From an uncultured Ruminococcus sp. (GTDB lineage: Bacteria; Bacillota; Clostridia; Oscillospirales; Ruminococcaceae), in the NCBI GenBank assembly GCA_947624255.1, contig CANQJO010000004.1:1-64000 (forward strand): a stretch of DNA of 64,000 nucleotides, given 5' to 3'. Under the pieces are notes generated by a model. The model was not told where the DNA came from. It made no database searches and was given only the letters and a program-made list of their open reading frames with translations. Positions 19,649 through 28,381 of this stretch are shown here, piece by piece. Numbering within the stretch: position 1 is the stretch's first letter; every line of letters starts with the position of its first letter. A program made the position numbers and the translations under genes.

Positions 19649-20200
19649 TTAACCAAAGTATCTCTTGAGAAGTCCCTCAAAAGCCTTTCCGTGGCGAGCT
19701 TCGTCCCGAGCCATTTCGTGAACGGTATCATGTATAGCATCAAGATTGAGCTCCTTGGCTCTTTTAGCAAGAGCGAGCTTACCTTCTGTAGCACCATGCT
19801 CAGCAGCGACTCTCTTCTCGAGATTTTCTTTTGTAGAAGAAGATACTACCTCACCGAGAAGCTCTGCAAACTTGGCAGCGTGCTCTGCCTCCTCATATGC
19901 AGCCTTCTCCCAGTAAAGACCGATTTCAGGATATCCTTCTCTGTGTGCAACTCTTGCCATTGCAAGATACATACCGACCTCTGTGCATTCGCCGTTAAAA
20001 TTGGAGCGAAGTCCGTCAATGATCTCCTGATCTGTAACAGCCTTAGCGATACCAACCTCATGTTCGCAGGCAAATACGAGCTTTTCGTCATCATTCTTTT
20101 CAATGAATTTTGAGCCGGGCACTCCGCACTGAGGACATTTCTCCGGTGGTTCATTTCCCTCATGTACATATCCGCAAACAGGGCAAACATACTTCTTCAT
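19649..20200 (-). CDS. Reverse rubrerythrin (rubredoxin-type domain first)
   Basis: A 183-residue rubrerythrin with the domains reversed. An N-terminal rubredoxin-like iron site ([10 protein letters not shown] ... CPQCGVPG) is followed by a ferritin-like diiron domain with ExxH-type ligands ([25 protein letters not shown] and DEARHGKA). In Clostridium acetobutylicum proteins of this layout act as NADH peroxidase and in oxygen reduction. The ATG at 20200 has CAGGAGG upstream. It follows the small NrdD-tail-like gene by 57 bases and probably shares its promoter next to the palindrome at 20591-20604. Confidence 0.93.
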   Translation of the reverse strand: MKKYVCPVCGYVHEGNEPPEKCPQCGVPGSKFIEKNDDEKLVFACEHEVGIAKAVTDQEIIDGLRSNFNGECTEVGMYLAMARVAHREGYPEIGLYWEKAAYEEAEHAAKFAELLGEVVSSSTKENLEKRVAAEHGATEGKLALAKRAKELNLDAIHDTVHEMARDEARHGKAFEGLLKRYFG

Positions 20201-20257
20201 AACAATTACCTCCTGAAAATAATAGATCAAGCTTTTAAGCTTTATAAATCACAGCAC

Positions 20258-20521
20258 TTACATACTGTGCTTGACTCTGTCATGCTCTTCGGCACGCTTT
20301 CCATTGTTGAAGCGGTCAAGAGTTCCCACCAGATAGCCGGTGATCCGTCTTATTCTGTCGAAAGGAACGTCGGCAAAATTGAATTGCAGATCGACAAAAT
20401 CGCCGTCTGTCTTGACAGTCATTTCGGTGATCTCTCTGCCGTGATATTTTTTTCTGCCATAATCAATATAAGCGTCGATCTCGTTCTGTGAGATGCTTTC
20501 TCCGACAACATTGATCTTCAT
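20258..20521 (-). CDS. Small protein resembling the NrdD C-terminal tail
   Basis: An 87-residue protein. Its C-terminal third (RIRRITGYLVGTLDRFNNGK then RAEEHDRVKH) resembles the extreme C-terminus of anaerobic ribonucleotide reductase NrdD, but the zinc-binding cysteines and the glycyl-radical motif are absent. The first 55 residues are a small alpha/beta region. It starts at an ATG with AAGGAGG. It is read divergently from the Crp/Fnr gene and precedes reverse rubrerythrin. A role with anaerobic reductase or oxidative stress is only suggested by the neighbourhood; the resemblance is from memory. Confidence 0.6.
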   Translation of the reverse strand: MKINVVGESISQNEIDAYIDYGRKKYHGREITEMTVKTDGDFVDLQFNFADVPFDRIRRITGYLVGTLDRFNNGKRAEEHDRVKHSM

Positions 20522-20543
20522 AAAAAAACCTCCTTGGAAAAGC

Positions 20544-20572
20544 TTGACTTTTGTCATAATTTATTGTATCAT
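20544..20572 (+). promoter_or_regulatory. Promoter of the Crp/Fnr-family gene
   Basis: TTGACT and TATCAT with a 17-base spacer. The predicted start is near 20579, so the palindrome at 20591-20604 falls just downstream. Confidence 0.65.
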
Positions 20573-20590
20573 ATTATAAAGAAAAAATCT

Positions 20591-20604
20591 GTTGCATATG
20601 CAAC
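20591..20604. promoter_or_regulatory. Perfect 14-bp palindrome, candidate Crp/Fnr operator
   Basis: GTTGCATATGCAAC is a perfect palindrome between the divergent Crp/Fnr gene and the NrdD-tail-like/rubrerythrin genes. On the minus strand it overlaps a TTGCAT -35 element 19 bases from a TATAAT. This position would let one dimer repress its own gene and act on the divergent operon. Confidence 0.65.
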
Positions 20605-20619
20605 ATTGGAGGCGATTTT

Positions 20620-21288
20620 TTGTTACCGGAGAATAACATACTTTTTGACGGTATAAATGAAGATGATTGCCGTCGCATGATAAACTGTTTTAATGCAGAG
20701 ATCCGAAAATATAAATCAGGCAGTACCATACTCAGCTTCACTGATACAAGCGACAAGCTCGGTGTGATCCTCAGCGGAAGAGCAGTAATGGTTAAATACG
20801 ATATAAACGGAGTGCGCACTATCATGGAGACACTTGATGAGCAAAGTATTTTTGGAGCATATTTTACTTTTACTGCTTTGCAGAGAGGCGGCGTTGAGAT
20901 CGTCAGTGAAGGTGACTGTGAAATAATGTTTGTACGTCAATCTGAAATTACAAAGCGCTGTGAAAAGGCTTGTCTGTGCCATTCAAGGGTGGTTGAAAAT
21001 CTTTTGAGGCTAATGTCTGAAAAGACGATATCTCTCACTGAACGCATAGAGGTGCTCACTCAGCGTACAATTGAGGATAAACTCATAAGCTATCTTCATA
21101 TCATTGAGGATAAGACACCTGATGGAAAAACTCCCCATATCCCCTTTTCGACAACAGCTCTTTCGGATTATCTCTGTGTGAACAGAAGTGCTCTTCAGCG
21201 AGAAATAAAAAAGCTCAAAACCAAGGGAGTATTAACGATATCAAATAGAAAATTTACTCTTTTGCGTAATCATGAGCAGGATATTTGA
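20620..21288 (+). CDS. Crp/Fnr family transcriptional regulator
   Basis: A 222-residue regulator. Residues ~15-120 are a cyclic-nucleotide-binding-type beta barrel (VILSGRAVMVKYDINGVRT), followed by a long dimer helix and a C-terminal winged helix-turn-helix (STTALSDYLCVNRSALQREI with RNK-like wing SNRKFTL). No N-terminal four-cysteine cluster for an Fnr iron-sulfur centre is seen; CEKACLC lies in the dimer region. The start is TTG with GGAGG seven bases upstream. Its palindrome and divergent oxidative-stress neighbours suggest it senses oxygen, peroxide or NO; the effector is unknown. Confidence 0.88.
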   Translation: MLPENNILFDGINEDDCRRMINCFNAEIRKYKSGSTILSFTDTSDKLGVILSGRAVMVKYDINGVRTIMETLDEQSIFGAYFTFTALQRGGVEIVSEGDCEIMFVRQSEITKRCEKACLCHSRVVENLLRLMSEKTISLTERIEVLTQRTIEDKLISYLHIIEDKTPDGKTPHIPFSTTALSDYLCVNRSALQREIKKLKTKGVLTISNRKFTLLRNHEQDI

Positions 21289-21438
21289 CATATACTTGAT
21301 AATATAATCTAAGCATTGTGACACTGCCCCCGTTCACACCGCACCATTTCTGAGCAGGGAACAGGTCGTCGCACACATGATAGTAAGCGGAGGACTTAAT
21401 ATTCAAAAAGATATGACTGAAAAAATTCTCTGCGAATA

Positions 21439-21467
21439 TTGCTTTTTCCAACCTTTTATGATATAAT
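21439..21467 (+). promoter_or_regulatory. Promoter of uppP
   Basis: TTGCTT and TATAAT with a 17-base spacer, 30 bases before the uppP start. Confidence 0.7.
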
Positions 21468-21497
21468 AGTAATACGAATTCTGAAAGGAATAAAACT

Positions 21498-22361
21498 ATG
21501 GTAGAAATAATTAAATCAATTATACTTGGAATCGTTGAGGGCATTACAGAATGGCTTCCTATAAGCAGTACGGGACATCTTATCCTTGTAGATGAATTTC
21601 TGCATCTGAACGAATCTGATGACTTCAAAAATATGTTTGATGTCGTGATACAGCTTGGAGCTATACTCGCTGTTGTCGTTATTTTTTGGAGCAAGCTTTT
21701 TCCGTTCGGCAAAAAGAAAAATGCCGCTCCTCTCAGCAATTCGGGATTCGGGGCTTATGTCAAAAAAGATATCTTTATCATGTGGTTCAAGGTTCTTGCC
21801 GCTTGTATACCGGCGGCAGTTGTGGGGCTTATACTCGATGATTGGATCGAGGAGCATCTCTATAATCCGTGGACTGTAGCGGTTGCGCTTATTGTTTTCG
21901 GAATTGCGTTTATTATTGTGGAAAATATGAATAAAGGCAAAAAATACAAGATCAACTCCATTGATGAACTTACATATAAGGCAGCCTTTGTAATTGGCAT
22001 ATTCCAGTTGATAGCAGCCGTTTTTCCGGGAACATCACGCTCAGGAGCGACTATCGTAGGTGCACTTCTCATAGGCGTATCAAGAACTGTTGCCGCTGAA
22101 TTCACATTCTTCCTTGCAGTGCCTGTAATGTTTGGTGCGAGTCTCCTTAAACTGGTTAAATTCGGTTTCCATTTCAGCAATTCAGAGCTTGCTGTCCTTG
22201 CAGCAGGAATGATAACAGCATTCATTGTTTCGATATTTGTTATCAAATTCCTGATGGATTACATAAAAAAACACGATTTCAAGGTCTTTGGCCTGTACAG
22301 GATCGTTCTCGGTGCATTGGTGATCGCATATTTTACTGTTGACAAAGTCCTGCTTTCGTGA
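21498..22361 (+). CDS. uppP: Undecaprenyl-diphosphatase UppP/BacA
   Basis: A 287-residue integral membrane phosphatase that recycles undecaprenyl diphosphate to the monophosphate lipid carrier for wall synthesis. The two family motifs are clear: GIVEGITEWLPISSTGH at residues ~11-27 and FPGTSRSGATI in the middle, together with about eight membrane segments. It has its own promoter and ends inside the promoter of the riboflavin operon. UppP overexpression is a known route to bacitracin tolerance. Confidence 0.96.
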   Translation: MVEIIKSIILGIVEGITEWLPISSTGHLILVDEFLHLNESDDFKNMFDVVIQLGAILAVVVIFWSKLFPFGKKKNAAPLSNSGFGAYVKKDIFIMWFKVLAACIPAAVVGLILDDWIEEHLYNPWTVAVALIVFGIAFIIVENMNKGKKYKINSIDELTYKAAFVIGIFQLIAAVFPGTSRSGATIVGALLIGVSRTVAAEFTFFLAVPVMFGASLLKLVKFGFHFSNSELAVLAAGMITAFIVSIFVIKFLMDYIKKHDFKVFGLYRIVLGALVIAYFTVDKVLLS

Positions 22362-22367
22362 TATAAT
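22339..22367 (+). promoter_or_regulatory. Promoter of the riboflavin operon
   Basis: TTGACA and TATAAT with a 17-base spacer, a perfect consensus. It overlaps the last codons of uppP, and transcription should begin near 22374, just before the riboswitch. Confidence 0.88.
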
Positions 22368-22383
22368 GATATGAGAAATATTT

Positions 22384-22491
22384 ATCTTCAGGGCAGGGTG
22401 AAATTCCTGACCGGCAGTATAGCCTGCGAGCCTTTTGGCTGATTCGGTGAAATTCCGATGCCGACGGTAAAGTCCGGATGAGAGAAGATAG
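22384..22491 (+). ncRNA. FMN riboswitch (RFN element)
   Basis: The conserved RFN blocks occur in order: ATCTTCAGGGCAGGGTGAAA, TTCCTGACCGGCAGTA, AGCCTGCGAGCC, GATTCGGTGAAATTCCGAT, GCCGACGGTAAAGTCCGGAT and GAGAGAAGAT. FMN binding should favour the terminator at 22511-22533. The mechanism can be read directly: GGGCAGG (22391-22397) in the aptamer can pair with CCTGCCC (22507-22513), which overlaps the terminator's left arm and so would act as antiterminator. Confidence 0.97.
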
Positions 22492-22510
22492 TCTATACGA
22501 TTATTTCCTG

Positions 22511-22533
22511 CCCCGTTTTTACGGGGCTTTTTT
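22511..22533 (+). terminator. Riboswitch-controlled terminator before ribD
   Basis: CCCCGT and ACGGGG form a stem followed by C and six Ts, ending one base before the ribD ribosome site. Confidence 0.92.
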
Positions 22534-22542
22534 GGAGGTCTC

Positions 22543-23655
22543 ATGGAACATTGTGATTTTATGAGAGAAGCTCTCTCGCTTGCTGAAAAAGGAATAGGTC
22601 ATGTAAACCCAAATCCCATGGTGGGAGCAGTCATAGTACGCAGCGGTCAGATCATCGGCAGAGGCTGGCACAAAAAATACGGGCAGCTTCATGCCGAGCG
22701 AAATGCGTTTGCTGATTGTGACTCAAGAGCGGTCGACTGCCACGGTGCGGATATGTATGTCACACTTGAACCGTGCTGTCATTATGGTAAAACCCCTCCA
22801 TGTACTGAGGCAATAATCGAGCATGGCATTAAAAGAGTATTTATAGGCTCATCTGACTGCAATCCGCTTGTTGCCGGAAAAGGTGTGAATGTCCTCAGAG
22901 AACACGGCATCGAAGTCATTGAGGGGATACTAAAAGACGAATGTGATGAACTGAATGAAATATTTTTTCACTATATTACCACAGGACTCCCCTTTGTAAC
23001 AATGAAATATGCAATGACTATTGACGGAAAAACAGCCTGTTTTACCGGAGCTTCAAAATGGATAACAGGAGCTGCTGCAAGAGAACACGTAATGTATCAG
23101 CGTCTGCGCCACACTGCAATAATGGTCGGAGTCGGAACAGTCATTGCTGATGATCCTATGCTCACCTGCCGGATCGAAAACGGACGTGATCCTATCCGTA
23201 TCGTATGCGATTCACACCTGAGAACTCCCATTAACAGCAACATTGTTCGCACTGCAAAGGACACCCCTGTTATAATAGCAACAATATCCGATGATAACGA
23301 AAAAATTGCCGAATACGAAAACTGCGGCTGCCGTATCATAAGAACATCTTCAAAAAATGGTCATGTCGATCTTAATGAACTCACAGCTATTCTTGGAAAG
23401 GAAAAGATCGACAGTATTCTCCTCGAAGGCGGAGGAGAGCTGAATTGGTCAGCATTGCAAAGCGGTATTGTCTCAAAAGTGCAGGCATATGTAGCTCCGA
23501 AAATTTTCGGAGGAAAAACCGCTGCCTCCCCCGTTATGGGAGAGGGTGTCCCCTCCCCTGACATGGCTTTTTTTCTTGAAAACAGCAAGATCACGCACCT
23601 CGGAGATGATATCCTGATAGAAAGCAGGTTGAAAAATGTTTACAGGAATAATTGA
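22543..23655 (+). CDS. ribD: Bifunctional riboflavin deaminase/reductase RibD
   Basis: A 370-residue enzyme that deaminates diaminohydroxyphosphoribosylaminopyrimidine and then reduces the ribosyl side chain. The N-terminal deaminase has HAERNAF and PCCHYGKTPPC, which hold the zinc. The C-terminal reductase domain begins near residue 147 (TMKYAMTIDGKTA) and contains ILLEGGGELN. It is the first gene behind the FMN riboswitch, and its end overlaps ribE by 20 bases. Confidence 0.97.
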   Translation: MEHCDFMREALSLAEKGIGHVNPNPMVGAVIVRSGQIIGRGWHKKYGQLHAERNAFADCDSRAVDCHGADMYVTLEPCCHYGKTPPCTEAIIEHGIKRVFIGSSDCNPLVAGKGVNVLREHGIEVIEGILKDECDELNEIFFHYITTGLPFVTMKYAMTIDGKTACFTGASKWITGAAAREHVMYQRLRHTAIMVGVGTVIADDPMLTCRIENGRDPIRIVCDSHLRTPINSNIVRTAKDTPVIIATISDDNEKIAEYENCGCRIIRTSSKNGHVDLNELTAILGKEKIDSILLEGGGELNWSALQSGIVSKVQAYVAPKIFGGKTAASPVMGEGVPSPDMAFFLENSKITHLGDDILIESRLKNVYRNN

Positions 23656-24301
23656 AGAGATAGGTATTGTAAAGACGATCCATAAAAGCGGAAGCTCATC
23701 ATATATAGAAATATCGGCAAAAAAGATACTCTCCGATCTGCATGAGGGCGACAGCATCGCAGTAAATGGTGTCTGTCTCACAGTAACATTTTTTGATAGC
23801 AGTATCTTCCGTGCCGATGTTATGAACGAAACACTCAGCCGATCATCTCTCGGCGATCTGAAATCTGGAGATCCTGTTGATCTGGAGCGTGCTATGCCGG
23901 CAGATGGACGTTTCGGAGGGCATATCGTCTCCGGTCACATAGACGGCACAGGCATCATAACAAATATCAGAAGGGACGGCATAGCTTACCGGTACACGAT
24001 ATCATCAGAAAAAAATATACTCCGCTATATCGTTGAAAAAGGCTCTGTCGCCATTGACGGCATAAGTCTCACGGTAGCCGCTGTTACCGATACTGATTTC
24101 AGCGTGTCAATAATTCCCCATACGGCGGAAAAAACCGTTCTTTCCAAGAAAAAAGTCGGAGATACCGTAAATCTTGAAAATGATATCATAGGAAAATATG
24201 TCGAACGTATGATGACTTCTTATCGTGAAGAACAGAAAAGCGGAGTTTCGCGGGAGTTTCTGAAACAAAACGGTTTCTTTACAGGAGGAAAAAATGTTTA
24301 A
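23636..24301 (+). CDS. ribE: Riboflavin synthase alpha subunit
   Basis: A 221-residue two-barrel riboflavin synthase that dismutates two 6,7-dimethyl-8-ribityllumazines into riboflavin and the RibD-pathway pyrimidine. [10 protein letters not shown] at the start and the paired motifs [13 protein letters not shown] and [12 protein letters not shown], one per barrel, are diagnostic, as is [11 protein letters not shown]. It overlaps both neighbours, implying coupled translation. The trimer normally sits inside the RibH capsid. Confidence 0.96.
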   Translation: MFTGIIEEIGIVKTIHKSGSSSYIEISAKKILSDLHEGDSIAVNGVCLTVTFFDSSIFRADVMNETLSRSSLGDLKSGDPVDLERAMPADGRFGGHIVSGHIDGTGIITNIRRDGIAYRYTISSEKNILRYIVEKGSVAIDGISLTVAAVTDTDFSVSIIPHTAEKTVLSKKKVGDTVNLENDIIGKYVERMMTSYREEQKSGVSREFLKQNGFFTGGKNV

Positions 24302-25493
24302 TTATAATACAGTCGATGAGGCACTTGATGCTCTTCGCAATGGAGAGATCATTCTTGTAACAGATGATGAAAAGCGTGAAAATGAGGGCGATATGATCTG
24401 TGCGGCTGAATTTGCCACAACGGAAAATGTCAACTTTATGGCGGCTCACGCAAAAGGACTTATTTGTATGCCGATGGGCGCAGAACTATGCCATAAGCTT
24501 CATCTTCCGCAAATGGTGGACTATAACACCGATAACCACAGCACTGCTTTCACGGTATCTATAGATCATGTAGATACTACTACAGGAATATCCGCCTATG
24601 AGCGTGGATATACTGCACGAAAAGCCGTTGATGACAACGCAAGACCGGAAGACTTCCGCCGTCCGGGGCATATGTTTCCCCTTACCGCAAGGAAAAACGG
24701 TGTTCTTGAAAGAGAGGGACATACCGAGGCAACTGTAGATCTTATGCGGCTTGCAGGACTGAAAGAGTGCGGTCTGTGCTGTGAGATAATGCGTGCCGAC
24801 GGAACAATGATGCGCACTGAGGAGCTTCAGCAAAAGGCTCAGGAGTGGGGCATGAAGTTCATCACGATCTCTGCTATAAAAGATTACCGCAAATGCAACG
24901 AAGTCCTCGTTGAACGTGTTGCCGACACAAAGCTGCCTACAAAATACGGTGAATTCCGTGCTCTCGGATACGTCAACAAGCTTAACGGAGAACATCATGT
25001 GGCTCTTGTAAAGGGCAGCATCGGCAGCGGTGAGGATATCCTCTGCCGTGTACATTCGGAATGTCTGACGGGAGACGCATTCGGCTCGCTGAAATGTGAC
25101 TGCGGACAGCAGCTTGCATCTGCTATGACACAGATAGAAAAAGAGGGCAGAGGCGTACTTCTGTATATGCGTCAGGAGGGACGAGGCATCGGGCTTATAA
25201 ATAAGCTGAGGGCTTATGAATTGCAGGACAAGGGAATGGATACTCTCGAAGCAAATATTGCTCTCGGCTTTCCGGGAGATATGCGTGAATACTACATCGG
25301 AGCACAGATACTCCGTGACCTTGGCTGTAAGACACTGCGTCTGCTGACGAACAATCCCGACAAGATATACGGTCTCAGCGGATTCGGTATCGAGATCAAG
25401 GAGCGTATTCCCATACAAATGGATGCAACGGCGTATGATATTTTCTATCTGAAAACAAAGCGTGACAAAATGGGACATATTCTCGATATCTGA
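24294..25493 (+). CDS. ribBA: Bifunctional DHBP synthase/GTP cyclohydrolase II
   Basis: A 399-residue fusion. Residues 1-~200 form 3,4-dihydroxy-2-butanone-4-phosphate synthase ([24 protein letters not shown]). Residues ~205-399 form GTP cyclohydrolase II, with its zinc cysteines in [15 protein letters not shown] and the RQEGRGIGL motif. The two activities supply both branches of riboflavin synthesis. It overlaps ribE by 8 bases and is followed by ribH after 49 bases. Confidence 0.97.
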   Translation: MFNYNTVDEALDALRNGEIILVTDDEKRENEGDMICAAEFATTENVNFMAAHAKGLICMPMGAELCHKLHLPQMVDYNTDNHSTAFTVSIDHVDTTTGISAYERGYTARKAVDDNARPEDFRRPGHMFPLTARKNGVLEREGHTEATVDLMRLAGLKECGLCCEIMRADGTMMRTEELQQKAQEWGMKFITISAIKDYRKCNEVLVERVADTKLPTKYGEFRALGYVNKLNGEHHVALVKGSIGSGEDILCRVHSECLTGDAFGSLKCDCGQQLASAMTQIEKEGRGVLLYMRQEGRGIGLINKLRAYELQDKGMDTLEANIALGFPGDMREYYIGAQILRDLGCKTLRLLTNNPDKIYGLSGFGIEIKERIPIQMDATAYDIFYLKTKRDKMGHILDI

Positions 25494-25542
25494 TCGTTAT
25501 GAACGATACAATTATATAAAAATAAAAAAGGAGTTGCTTTTT

Positions 25543-26010
25543 ATGAATACTTTTGAGGGAAAACTTATATCAAAGGATACAAAAATCGGGATCGTTGTTG
25601 CACGATTCAATGAATTCATCACAAGCAAGCTGCTCAGCGGAGCTATAGACACTCTTGTACGTCATGACGTTCCCGAAAGCTGTATTGACGTAGCATGGGT
25701 GCCGGGCGCATTCGAGATACCGCTTATTGCTCAGAAAATGGCTAAAAGCGGAAAATACGATGCTGTTATCTGTCTCGGAGCTGTCATCAGGGGAAGCACC
25801 TCCCACTATGAGCTTGTCTGCAATGAAACAGCAAAGGGTATCGCACAGGTATCGCTGAATAGTGATATTCCCGTTATGTTCGGAGTTATTACAACTGAAA
25901 ATATCGAACAGGCAATAGAGCGTGCCGGATCAAAGGCAGGAAACAAGGGCTGCGAATGTGCTGAGGGCGCTATTGAGATGATAAATCTCATAAGAGAGAT
26001 CGAAGGCTGA
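25543..26010 (+). CDS. ribH: 6,7-dimethyl-8-ribityllumazine synthase
   Basis: A 155-residue lumazine synthase. It joins the RibD-pathway pyrimidine and DHBP to make lumazine, as a 60-mer icosahedral capsid in most Firmicutes. Motifs include [40 protein letters not shown] and [12 protein letters not shown] chose the ATG at 25543 with AAAGGAG upstream. Its stop overlaps the start of the HAD gene in a TGATG. Confidence 0.97.
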   Translation: MNTFEGKLISKDTKIGIVVARFNEFITSKLLSGAIDTLVRHDVPESCIDVAWVPGAFEIPLIAQKMAKSGKYDAVICLGAVIRGSTSHYELVCNETAKGIAQVSLNSDIPVMFGVITTENIEQAIERAGSKAGNKGCECAEGAIEMINLIREIEG

Positions 26011-26669
26011 TGGCAAACCTGATTTTCGATTATGACGGAACTATCCATAATTCCATGAAAACATATGCTCCGGCATTCAGACAGACGTATAAATGGCTCG
26101 TTGACAACGGTCTTGCCTGTGAGAGAGAATACTCCGACAAGGAGATAAGCTATTGGTTAGGCTTCAATTCAACCGATATGTGGAATATGTTTCTCCCTGA
26201 GCTTGAACTCTCTGTCAGAGAAAAGTGCCGGAAAATGCTTGGCAGGGATATGGCTCAGCGTATTGAAAACGGAGAGGGAGAGCTTTATCCTCATGCTGAA
26301 GAGATTCTTTCAGAGCTGAGATCTCAGGGGCATACACTTATATTTCTCAGCAACTGCCGCTGCCATTACATGGAGCGTCATAAGCGTGTCTTTCATCTTG
26401 AACGTTTCTTTGATCGTTTTTACTGTTGTGAGGAATTCGGGTTCATTCCCAAAAGTGAGATATTTCCCATGATAGCTCCGTTTTTTTCAGGCAGCTTTAT
26501 TGCACTGGGAGACAGATTTCATGATATTGAAATGGCTGTAAAAAATAACATAATGTCTGTGGGGTGCGGATATGGTTACGGCTCTGCTGAGGAGCTTTCC
26601 GCTGCAAATTTGATCGTTGATTCACTGACTGAGATCTCCGGTGCAGTTGCCGAACTTCTTCGCCGCTGA
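26010..26669 (+). CDS. HAD-superfamily phosphatase in the rib operon
   Basis: A 219-residue haloacid dehalogenase-like hydrolase. The four HAD motifs are seen: FDYDGTIH (nucleophile and acid aspartates at residues 7 and 9), LIFLSNC, the lysine in GFIPKSEIF, and GDRFHDIEMA. A helical cap lies between motifs I and II. It starts inside the ribH stop codon, so it is translationally coupled to riboflavin synthesis. The pathway needs a phosphatase for the RibD product, a job done by HAD enzymes such as YcsE/YwtE in Bacillus, and no other candidate is in the operon. That role is inferred from position; the protein itself is only recognisable as a HAD. Confidence 0.85.
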   Translation: MANLIFDYDGTIHNSMKTYAPAFRQTYKWLVDNGLACEREYSDKEISYWLGFNSTDMWNMFLPELELSVREKCRKMLGRDMAQRIENGEGELYPHAEEILSELRSQGHTLIFLSNCRCHYMERHKRVFHLERFFDRFYCCEEFGFIPKSEIFPMIAPFFSGSFIALGDRFHDIEMAVKNNIMSVGCGYGYGSAEELSAANLIVDSLTEISGAVAELLRR

Positions 26670-26686
26670 TACTGAAAGGAGGAAAA

Positions 26687-28330
26687 ATGAATAAGAGGAT
26701 CATTGCATTGATGATAGCTGCTGCAATTCCGCTGTCACTGAATTCCTGTGCGTGGAGATTCCGCACAGATAATGACAAGGATAAAAGCTCAGTCTCAGAA
26801 AAAGAGACAAAGCCATCATCTGAAAATGACGATACATCATTGGGAAATGTACTCCTATCAGGTGAGCCTGCTCCCGACCTTGATGAGGTGCGTGAGCACA
26901 TTGAGCAGCTTCTGGACGATATAAAAATTCCCGATAACAGAGATAAAATAACAGAGGACATTGACCTTATTATCTATGATCTTGATGCCTGCAAGGAAGC
27001 TCAGACGCTCATCACGTTTGAATATTATTCCGACTGGGACAATGAATCTCTCGGCGAAAAATACGATGAATCATATGAAAAGCTTTTCATCGCCGGTCAG
27101 CTTGCCGTTTATGCGTTCTGTCACGGTTACGCTGAGGACGAATATAAGGATATCTTTGAACCATATATCGTGGAAGATGCCGTTGAAAGCTACACCGATC
27201 CGGCACTGTCAATAAAGCGGCTTGAGGGATACGCTAAGGTCGACTACGAGGTCATGGACGAAAGGCTTGACGAATACTATGATATCATTGCTGACGAAGA
27301 CCTTAGCGATGATGAAATAAATATCAGATGTGCCGAACTGTATCTCGATCTTCTTGGTGAATACGACACCGAGACTTTCTATGAGCAATTCAATCGTGAT
27401 TACACTCCCGAGGAGATACTTGAACTCAGCAGATCTGTGAAAGACGAGCTTCTCCCCGCATCGGATAAATTGCTTGAGGCAATATATGACTGTGACGGAA
27501 TAGATGAGATCTTAGATGATCCAAAAGAGTTTGAAGATCCGTTTGAGGTAATACGTGAATATTCTCCAAAGTTATCCGATGAGATCGAAAATGCGGCAAA
27601 CAAAATAAACAATGAACAGCTCTACAGGATAACAACGGATGAAGAAAGCTATACCGGTTCATTTACTGATACGCTCCCTGTGAGCAAATCAGCGATGATA
27701 TATGTTCACGATAACAAGGACTATACATCACTCATAACAGCAGTGCATGAATTCGGGCACTTCTACGCAAGCTCCTACGATGATACACCGTATTTTCTTG
27801 GTGAGACTAATCTCGATATAGCAGAAGTCCAATCTCAGGGATTTCAGTTTATTTTCACAAGATTTTTTGATGACATATTCGGAGATACCTCAGAGGCTAT
27901 GCAGGCTGTTATGGTATATGATATGCTTGACTCGGTCATAACCGGATTCTTAGTGGGAGAGTTTGAATATACCGTTCTGAAAAACCGTGATTCATTTACT
28001 CCGGAAGATGTTGTTGAGTGTTTTCATGATATAATGGACGAATATATTCCGGACTACGAATTCTATTACATTTCACATCTTTTTGAACAGCCGGGATATT
28101 ACATCAGCTATGGTGTATCGGCTCTTGCGGCTTTTGAAATATGGCAGGACAGCATTTATGACGAAAATGAGGCATTGGATAAATATGAAAAATTTGCGAG
28201 AATATCATGTGATGATGCTGATAATCAATTCCGTGCCGCATTGGAAGCCTGTGGATTCAATGATGTTATTGATAAAAAATATATAACAGTTCTTGCGGAA
28301 GAAATATCCGATTTTGCAGATCAGCTATAA
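26687..28330 (+). CDS. Lipoprotein with M3-like gluzincin active site
   Basis: A 547-residue exported lipoprotein. A signal peptide ends in a lipobox (LNSC at residues ~18-21), followed by an acidic, low-complexity linker. Near residue 350 is a metallopeptidase motif, AVHEFGHFYASS (HExxH), and about 28 residues later AEVQSQGFQ supplies a likely third glutamate ligand. This spacing recalls oligopeptidase family M3, but the rest is divergent. The mature protein is strongly acidic. It lies 17 bases after the HAD gene with AAAGGAGG, so it seems to be the last gene of the riboflavin run; no functional link to flavin is evident. Confidence 0.75.
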   Translation: MNKRIIALMIAAAIPLSLNSCAWRFRTDNDKDKSSVSEKETKPSSENDDTSLGNVLLSGEPAPDLDEVREHIEQLLDDIKIPDNRDKITEDIDLIIYDLDACKEAQTLITFEYYSDWDNESLGEKYDESYEKLFIAGQLAVYAFCHGYAEDEYKDIFEPYIVEDAVESYTDPALSIKRLEGYAKVDYEVMDERLDEYYDIIADEDLSDDEINIRCAELYLDLLGEYDTETFYEQFNRDYTPEEILELSRSVKDELLPASDKLLEAIYDCDGIDEILDDPKEFEDPFEVIREYSPKLSDEIENAANKINNEQLYRITTDEESYTGSFTDTLPVSKSAMIYVHDNKDYTSLITAVHEFGHFYASSYDDTPYFLGETNLDIAEVQSQGFQFIFTRFFDDIFGDTSEAMQAVMVYDMLDSVITGFLVGEFEYTVLKNRDSFTPEDVVECFHDIMDEYIPDYEFYYISHLFEQPGYYISYGVSALAAFEIWQDSIYDENEALDKYEKFARISCDDADNQFRAALEACGFNDVIDKKYITVLAEEISDFADQL

Positions 28331-28352
28331 AAAAAGCCGCTGCAAAGCGGCT
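28328..28352 (-). terminator. Rho-independent terminator of the ComEA-like gene
   Basis: AGCCGC and GCGGCT form a 6-bp stem with a 6-base loop, followed on the minus strand by seven Ts. It overlaps the end of the plus-strand lipoprotein gene. Confidence 0.8.
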
Positions 28353-28381
28353 CGGGAGACTATGTGCAAACAATGGCATTT

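Noticed and set aside
24486..25478. 330-residue open frame antisense to ribBA
   Set aside because: No family signature or ribosome site; it lies entirely within a well-supported gene on the other strand.
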